Origin: CAZCGA01 sp964498075
GTDB lineage: Bacteria; Desulfobacterota; Binatia; HRBIN30
Direction: 5' to 3'
DNA length: 26,814 nucleotides
NCBI GenBank assembly: GCA_964498075.1
Contig: CAZCGA010000093.1
Span: 1 to 26,814, forward strand
The position numbers were made by a program, and so were the translations under genes. Positions 22,557-26,814 of the stretch are shown piece by piece. The notes below the pieces were generated by a model that did no database searches, was not told the DNA's origin, and saw nothing but the letters and a program-made list of their open reading frames with translations. Position 1 is the stretch's first letter. Every line of letters starts with the position of its first letter.

Positions 22557-23162
22557 TCAACGCCCGTCTTTCACTGTTTTGTCTTCCGTCGAGTCAGCCC
22601 AAACGCCAAGGCGTTGCCTCTTGGCGTCGACCTCCAATGCCTGGAGCTTCTCCGCATACGCTCTCGACTTCTGACCTGTCGGTAGACCGGCAGTGACCCC
22701 CTTCTTCCGTGCCAGTCCCTTGCTGACCAAAATCTCGGCCAACCCTTTGTCACCGACTTGGACGAAGCCATAGTACCTCGGCTGCTTGCTGCGGCCGCCG
22801 GCGCTCGCCCAGCGGGTCCAAACCACGAACGGTTTCCGCAGCGTCTCTCGCACCGTCTCTGTGGCTACTCTGCCGGCCTTCATGCTCTGGTCCAGCGTCA
22901 CGCCGAAATGCTCGCTCTGCTCGCGGGTGCGTTCCGGGTAACGCAGATTCGTCTCAGGTGCGTCCACGAAGTAGAGCCGCACGATGAACTCGTTGGTGCC
23001 GCAGTGCACGTGGAAACTATCGCCGTCGTTGTCGGCATGGGCCACATATTGGCAATTGGCGAGCATCACCCAATGCTTCCGTCCACTGCCCCAGCTCTCC
23101 GGCGACGCCAAGCAGACTGAGAGCGCGATGATGTGCGCAAAGTTTGACCAGGATGCACGCAT
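22557..23162 (-). CDS. Exported thermonuclease-like (SNase) protein
   Basis: A 201-aa staphylococcal-nuclease-fold protein with a likely signal peptide (MRASWSNFAHIIALSVCLAS). The active-site set is visible with exact SNase spacing: Asp48 (NDGDSF), Arg62 (VRLYFVD), Asp67 and Glu70 (DAPET) match SNase Asp21, Arg35, Asp40 and Glu43. These bind calcium and cleave phosphodiesters in DNA or RNA. The second half (about 120-190) has YYGFVQVGDKGLAEILVSKGLA, a normal SNase helix block, then a charged tail. I chose the ATG at 23162 because it starts the signal peptide; the frame runs on to 23309 without family similarity. It probably acts outside the cytoplasm, in nucleic acid scavenging or defence. 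Confidence 0.85.
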   Translation of the reverse strand: MRASWSNFAHIIALSVCLASPESWGSGRKHWVMLANCQYVAHADNDGDSFHVHCGTNEFIVRLYFVDAPETNLRYPERTREQSEHFGVTLDQSMKAGRVATETVRETLRKPFVVWTRWASAGGRSKQPRYYGFVQVGDKGLAEILVSKGLARKKGVTAGLPTGQKSRAYAEKLQALEVDAKRQRLGVWADSTEDKTVKDGR

Positions 23163-23256
23163 CAGCAGCGCCCCACTGCGCCCAAGAGCAGCAGTCCACC
23201 GCCTAGAATGAGCCAGCCGTTCGCTCGCTCCGCACTCGGGCGGTACCTCCCGCCCA

Positions 23257-23481
23257 TCATTGAACTGAAGAGGAAGCAGCACCTCGAATCGCCGCCACCT
23301 GCTGCTCATAGGTCGCCTTCCCCTTCACCGTGAACGGAATGTTTTGGTCTGCGAGGGCTTCCAAGGCAGCCTTGGGAACGAGATGCTCGCCCGAACGCAG
23401 CACACGGCCCGAGAAACGGCCAAGCAGAAATGCAAGGGCCCGCTTCTCCGTTGCGCGATCCGGGAACTGAATTGTGACCAT
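23257..23481 (-). CDS. 74-aa conserved-looking small protein
   Basis: A 74-aa soluble protein with a good ribosome-binding site (GGAGG, nine bases before the ATG). It has a beta-strand start VTIQFPD, a helix EKRALAFLLGRFSG, then LVPKAALEALADQNIPFTVKG and a final helical segment. I recall similar small unannotated proteins in other bacteria, usually next to toxin-antitoxin-like genes, but I cannot name a family. It is followed at 95 bases by the exported thermonuclease and has no overlapping partner. The upstream 188 bases hold no gene I can support. Confidence 0.65.
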   Translation of the reverse strand: MVTIQFPDRATEKRALAFLLGRFSGRVLRSGEHLVPKAALEALADQNIPFTVKGKATYEQQVAAIRGAASSSVQ

Positions 23482-23669
23482 ACGAAACTACCTCCGAGCA
23501 CGAACTGCAACGACGCCAGTGTCGTCTAGCGCTTGCAGGCAGGGTACCAGCCTCCGCGTACCAATCCCACGGATCGGAAAAAGAAAACATGGCCGCGAAG
23601 CTAACTGGAGAGAGTCCCAAGATGTCGATGACTTGAGAGCTTGGGCTGGCTACCCAGGGCCCTACTTCT

Positions 23670-23900
23670 CTACTTCTCGCCCGGACTGAGCTGCAGCACC
23701 TTCGCCTGCACTCCGTCCATGATGGAGTCCCTTAGAAACGTACTCGCGCTGAGGATCTCGATTCCAATCAGCTCGCCGCGTTCGTTCAACTCAGCCGTAA
23801 CGTTGGGCGTGATCTCGATGCTGTTGGCTTCTTCTTCGTCCGAGATCACGAGATGAAGAATATCCTCCTGCTCGAAGTACGTCATCTTTGGTTTCTTCAT
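23670..23900 (-). CDS. DUF2283 small protein, antitoxin-like
   Basis: A 76-aa protein of the DUF2283 family: TYFEQEDILHLVIS at the start, then ITPNVTAELNERGELIGIEILSASTFL, a short beta-rich fold of two related strand pairs. Proteins of this kind are usually encoded next to a small DUF4258- or BrnT-like partner and are treated as putative antitoxins. Here the ATG overlaps the upstream stop in an ATGA junction, so the two are translationally coupled. The last residues after VQAKVLQLSP are probably not conserved. Confidence 0.85.
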   Translation of the reverse strand: MKKPKMTYFEQEDILHLVISDEEEANSIEITPNVTAELNERGELIGIEILSASTFLRDSIMDGVQAKVLQLSPGEK

Positions 23901-24127
23901 GGCCGGAGCCTTCCCGCCCTCAAGCGAAAATCGATCTGCTGCCGGGTTGTGGCATGAACAGTGACCGGAGTGACTCTATCATTCTCCCGCTCGTACGGCA
24001 CCATGACGAGCCGGCGTCCGTGTCGTCCGACAGCTACCATGCGCCTTGTCACGGTGTCGTAGTACCGCTCCTCCGAGAACCGTCTCAAAACCTCCAGACA
24101 CGCAGGCACGGAGGCCTGCGCCACCAT
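23897..24127 (-). CDS. Putative DUF4258-like partner of DUF2283, perhaps N-truncated
   Basis: A 76-aa basic protein ending in a block (RYYDTVTRRMVAV, then RLVMVPYERENDRVTPVTVHAT and QIDFRLRAGR) that resembles the C-terminal half of small toxin-like proteins found beside DUF2283. The usual helical N-terminal half is short or missing: the ATG at 24127 gives only about 20 residues before the block, and upstream codons run antisense into the mutase gene without similarity. Coupling to DUF2283 by ATGA supports it as a real gene. It could be a 5'-eroded toxin or simply a short family member. Confidence 0.6.
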   Translation of the reverse strand: MVAQASVPACLEVLRRFSEERYYDTVTRRMVAVGRHGRRLVMVPYERENDRVTPVTVHATTRQQIDFRLRAGRLRP

Positions 24128-24217
24128 GTCCTCTCCTGCATCCTTTCTTTGATGTGATGGGGCAGCGGATAGACCGACCGTTGCCTCAACCGGTGCCGTC
24201 GGGCTATCTTCCTCAGC

Positions 24218-26197
24218 ATGCCACCGCGCCAAGACCCCTGGTTGATGCGGACCTACGCGGGCCACACCAACCCGCAGGCGGCTAACGAGTTGTTCCGCAA
24301 GAACTTGGCGAAGGGGCAGACCGGGCTGAGCGTTGCCTTCGATCTGCCGACGCAGACCGGTTACGACTCCGACGATCCGATGGCCGCCGGGGAGGTCGGG
24401 AAGGTTGGTGTGCCGATTTGCCATATCGCCGACATGGAGGCGCTGTTCGCCGAGATCCCGCTGGCGAAGATGAATACTTCGATGACCATCAACGCGACCG
24501 CAGCGTGGCTGCTGGCGTTGTATGTGGCGGCCGCGGAACGCCAAGGCGCCGACCCGAGCACGCTGCGCGGCACGACGCAGAACGACATCCTCAAGGAGTT
24601 CCTCGCCCGCGGTACCTACATCTTCCCTCCTGAGCCGTCGCTGCGCCTGACTGCCGATACCATCGAGTACACGGTCACGCACATTCCGAAGTGGAATCCA
24701 GTGAACATCTGCAGCTACCACCTCCAGGAAGCCGGCGCGACGCCGGTGCAGGAGATCGGCTTCACGCTCGCCAACGCCTTCGCGGTGCTCGATCGCGTCG
24801 AGAAACGTCCCGGCGTCTCAATGCCCGACGTGGTGGCGCAGATCTCCTTCTTCGTGAATGCCGGCATCCGTTTCATCGAAGAGCTGTGCAAGCTGAAGGC
24901 GTTTACCCGGCTGTGGGACCGCTACATGGCCGAGCGCTACGGCGTGTCCGATCCGAAGAAGCGCCGCTTCCGCTACGGCGTGCAGGTGAACTCGCTCGGG
25001 CTCACGGCGCAACAGCCGGAGAACAACGTCCAGCGCATCGTCCTCGAGATGCTCGCCGTCACGCTGTCGACGGAGGCGCGGGCGCGCTCGGTGCAGCTGC
25101 CGGCGTGGAACGAAGCGCTCGGACTGCCGCGGCCGTGGGACCAGCAGTGGTCGCTGCGCATCCAACAGGTGCTCGCCTTCGAGACTGATCTGCTCGAGTA
25201 CGACGGCGACATCTTCGCAGGGTCGACGGTCATCGAGAAAAAGGTGAAGGAGCTGATCGACGGCGCTGAAGCCGAGCTGGCACGTATCCAGAAGATCGGC
25301 GATGCAGCCGAGGCGATCGACGTGATGAAGCGCGCACTGGTCGCCAGCCACGCCGACCGGCAACGCCGCATCGAGAGCGGCGCGCTGACCATGGTCGGCG
25401 TGAACAAGTTCACCGAACACGAGCCGTCACCACTAGTCGCCTCTGACGCGGAGAGCATTCTGGTGGTCGACCCGGAAGCGGAGCGACGGCAGATCGAGCG
25501 CCTGCGCGCCTTTCGCGCCAGCCGCAACGACGCGGAAGTCACTGAAGCGTTGCGGGCGCTGTCGGACGCCGCGAAGAACGGAACCAACATCATGACAGCG
25601 TCGATCCGCGCGGCGCATGCGGGGGTGACCACGGGTGAGTGGGCCGGCACGTTGCGCAAGGTCTTCGGCGAGTACCGCGCCCCGACCGGGCTGCAGGGCG
25701 CTACGTTCTCCGGCGACGCCGCCACGTTGGCCTCGCTGCGGGCGCGCGTCGCCTTGGTGTCGCGCGACCTCGGCCATCCCATCCGCCTGTTGGTGGCGAA
25801 GCCCGGCTTGGACGGGCACTCCAACGGCGCCGAGCAAGTCGCGGTGCGCGCCAAAGAGGCGGGCTTGGAAGTGATCTACGACGGCATCCGACTCACGCCC
25901 GAACAGATCGCCGAGTCGGCGTTGCAGGAGGACGTCGATGCAGTGGGCCTGTCCATCCACTCCGGCTCGCATCTCACCCTGGTGCCACGCGTCACGGAGC
26001 TGCTGCGCGAGCGCGGCCTGTCCGACGTCCCGGTCTTCGTCGGCGGCATCATCCCTGAGTCGGATCAGCAAGCGCTGAAGCAACGCGGCGTCGCTCGTGT
26101 CTACACGCCAGGACAAGCCACGCTGACACAGATCATCGGCGACATCGTCGACCTCGTCGGCGAGACCCGTGGCCGCGCCTCAGCGGGTGCAGCGTAA
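24218..26197 (+). CDS. ecm: Ethylmalonyl-CoA mutase-like B12 enzyme (MeaA type)
   Basis: Adenosylcobalamin-dependent acyl-CoA mutase, 659 aa, with the TIM-barrel catalytic domain (residues ~1-480) and the B12-binding domain (~510-645) in one chain. AFDLPTQTGYDSD, GEVGKVGVPICH, MNTSMTINATAAWLLALY, YHLQEAGATPVQE and NSLGLTAQQPENN match ethylmalonyl-CoA mutase (Ecm/MeaA) by eye. Methylmalonyl-CoA mutase has AFDLATHRGYDSD instead. The cobalamin ligand motif DGHSNG and SIHSGSH are in the second domain. Ecm converts ethylmalonyl-CoA to methylsuccinyl-CoA in the ethylmalonyl-CoA pathway for acetyl-CoA assimilation. The ATG is at 24218; the short leader before PWLMRTYAGH is normal. Substrate assignment rests on motifs recalled, not on alignment. 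Confidence 0.85.
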   Translation: MPPRQDPWLMRTYAGHTNPQAANELFRKNLAKGQTGLSVAFDLPTQTGYDSDDPMAAGEVGKVGVPICHIADMEALFAEIPLAKMNTSMTINATAAWLLALYVAAAERQGADPSTLRGTTQNDILKEFLARGTYIFPPEPSLRLTADTIEYTVTHIPKWNPVNICSYHLQEAGATPVQEIGFTLANAFAVLDRVEKRPGVSMPDVVAQISFFVNAGIRFIEELCKLKAFTRLWDRYMAERYGVSDPKKRRFRYGVQVNSLGLTAQQPENNVQRIVLEMLAVTLSTEARARSVQLPAWNEALGLPRPWDQQWSLRIQQVLAFETDLLEYDGDIFAGSTVIEKKVKELIDGAEAELARIQKIGDAAEAIDVMKRALVASHADRQRRIESGALTMVGVNKFTEHEPSPLVASDAESILVVDPEAERRQIERLRAFRASRNDAEVTEALRALSDAAKNGTNIMTASIRAAHAGVTTGEWAGTLRKVFGEYRAPTGLQGATFSGDAATLASLRARVALVSRDLGHPIRLLVAKPGLDGHSNGAEQVAVRAKEAGLEVIYDGIRLTPEQIAESALQEDVDAVGLSIHSGSHLTLVPRVTELLRERGLSDVPVFVGGIIPESDQQALKQRGVARVYTPGQATLTQIIGDIVDLVGETRGRASAGAA

Positions 26198-26225
26198 CCT
26201 CCTCCCAATTTTCTTCGAGACGACC

Positions 26226-26240
26226 CTTCGACAAGCTCAG
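26226..26240. repeat. CTTCGACAAGCTCAG repeat-like fragment
   Basis: This 15-base word is the core of a dispersed intergenic repeat common in many bacterial genomes. Here it covers the stop codon of the SDR gene, between it and the mutase gene. There is only one copy in the window, so the repeat status rests on recall. Confidence 0.4.
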
Positions 26241-26814
26241 ACGAGCGGGGACTCCTGTGGCGTGAGGCGGGTCATGCGGACGCTCTCATCCCAGAGCGCG
26301 CGCGCCCGATCTGCGTCGTACGACGCATCCGAAGACGGTGCATCGCGCCAGCGCGTGTGTGACGGGAAGTACTTGCCCGAAACCCGTGCCAGCACTGGGT
26401 CCAACACGAGGCGCGCCAGCGCGCTCCCGGCCTTGTCTGCCGGGTTGATGGTCGGAACGATGACCGTCAGCGCCCGCGCCACGCCGGGGAGAACCCGGTT
26501 CCAGATGAAGCGCAGAACGGCCGGGTAGTCGCGCGCCAGACCCGAGCCCGGCACCAGTCCCGGGTCGAAGGCGTTGACGCTGAGACCACCCGTGCCGTTC
26601 GACAGACCCGCCGCAAGGCCCGCCGCGTCGATGCGACGCACCAGCTCATAGGCGAACCAGAGGTTGCAGAGCTTGCTGTTCACGTAGGCGAGCCGGCCAT
26701 CGAACTCCCCCGTCCGCGGGCCGCCGGTTGCGGCGAGCGTCGCGAGATCCGTGACCGCTGGCTTCGGCATCCCGGTCCGGAGCTTCGGATCGTGCACGCC
26801 GGAGGCGACGACGA
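26237..26814 (-). CDS. SDR oxidoreductase, protochlorophyllide/retinol-dehydrogenase-like, partial
   Basis: The C-terminal ~190 residues of a short-chain dehydrogenase whose 5' part lies beyond the window. The frame is open to the edge (ASGVHDP, where the Ser is the catalytic Ser region). YVNSKLCNLWFAYEL carries the Tyr-x-x-x-Lys pair, and AFDPGLVPGSGLARD follows, as in the light-dependent protochlorophyllide reductase/retinol dehydrogenase-like SDR group. Photosynthesis is not implied; many non-phototrophs carry such SDRs for lipid or secondary substrates. The stop codon lies inside a dispersed-repeat fragment, and the gene converges with the mutase gene 39 bases away. The substrate is unknown. 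Confidence 0.85.
   Translation of the reverse strand, partial: VVASGVHDPKLRTGMPKPAVTDLATLAATGGPRTGEFDGRLAYVNSKLCNLWFAYELVRRIDAAGLAAGLSNGTGGLSVNAFDPGLVPGSGLARDYPAVLRFIWNRVLPGVARALTVIVPTINPADKAGSALARLVLDPVLARVSGKYFPSHTRWRDAPSSDASYDADRARALWDESVRMTRLTPQESPLV

Noticed and set aside
23482..23669. Possible small gene in the gap above DUF2283's stop (minus-strand frame to 23620)
   Set aside because: The frame overlaps the 74-aa gene out of frame, has no ribosome-binding site and no protein-like pattern. I see nothing supportable here.

Overview
This is a high-GC, gene-dense bacterial chromosome segment from a Gram-negative, LPS-making organism with acyl-CoA metabolism. A secreted beta-propeller protein ends in a Cys-bounded dockerin-like EF-hand pair of a style I associate with uncultured deltaproteobacterial or Binatota-like lineages. 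Together with the REP-type repeats and the DUF2760/Hsp70 cluster, this points to an uncultured Desulfobacterota/Binatota-like organism. That placement is inference. I saw no tRNA, rRNA, CRISPR array, integrase, phage gene or complete IS element, and no stretch over 300 bases without a gene.

Bases 1-5665 (+ strand) are a tight, overlapping operon: the 3' part of pyrG (CTP synthase), kdsA and kdsD (Kdo synthesis), then two lipid A-type acyltransferases with a ferritin-like di-iron protein between them. CTP synthase makes the CTP needed to activate Kdo, and the acyltransferases would finish the Kdo-lipid A core. The ferritin-like gene is the unexplained member.

Bases 5742-12080 (- strand) read, in transcription order: a release-factor-like GGQ protein, a DUF2760 membrane protein, two large divergent Hsp70 paralogues (612 and 923 aa) and a small retropepsin-like protease. 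DUF2760 and the first Hsp70 overlap in a TTGA junction, so they are probably translationally coupled.

Bases 12147-12840 hold two direct copies of a roughly 150-bp multi-hairpin repeat that sandwich a DUF559 (Vsr-like) endonuclease gene. A ROK sugar kinase (+) follows, then a compact minus-strand operon of two short-chain dehydrogenases and trmB, whose 3' end overlaps the kinase gene antisense.

Bases 15871-19048 (- strand) hold two exported proteins (an Ala/Glu/Pro-rich one and the seven-repeat propeller), a cluster of four palindromes between them, and a RAYT-type HUH transposase flanked by direct 39-nt REP copies, with a further REP inside its own coding sequence.

Bases 19059-26814 hold acyl-CoA metabolism genes: an SCP2-type thiolase, a 3-hydroxyacyl-CoA dehydrogenase and an ethylmalonyl-CoA mutase-like B12 enzyme. 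Among them are small toxin-antitoxin-like genes (72 aa plus nucleotidyltransferase; a 74-aa orphan; a DUF2283 pair) and an exported thermonuclease. The window ends in a partial SDR.
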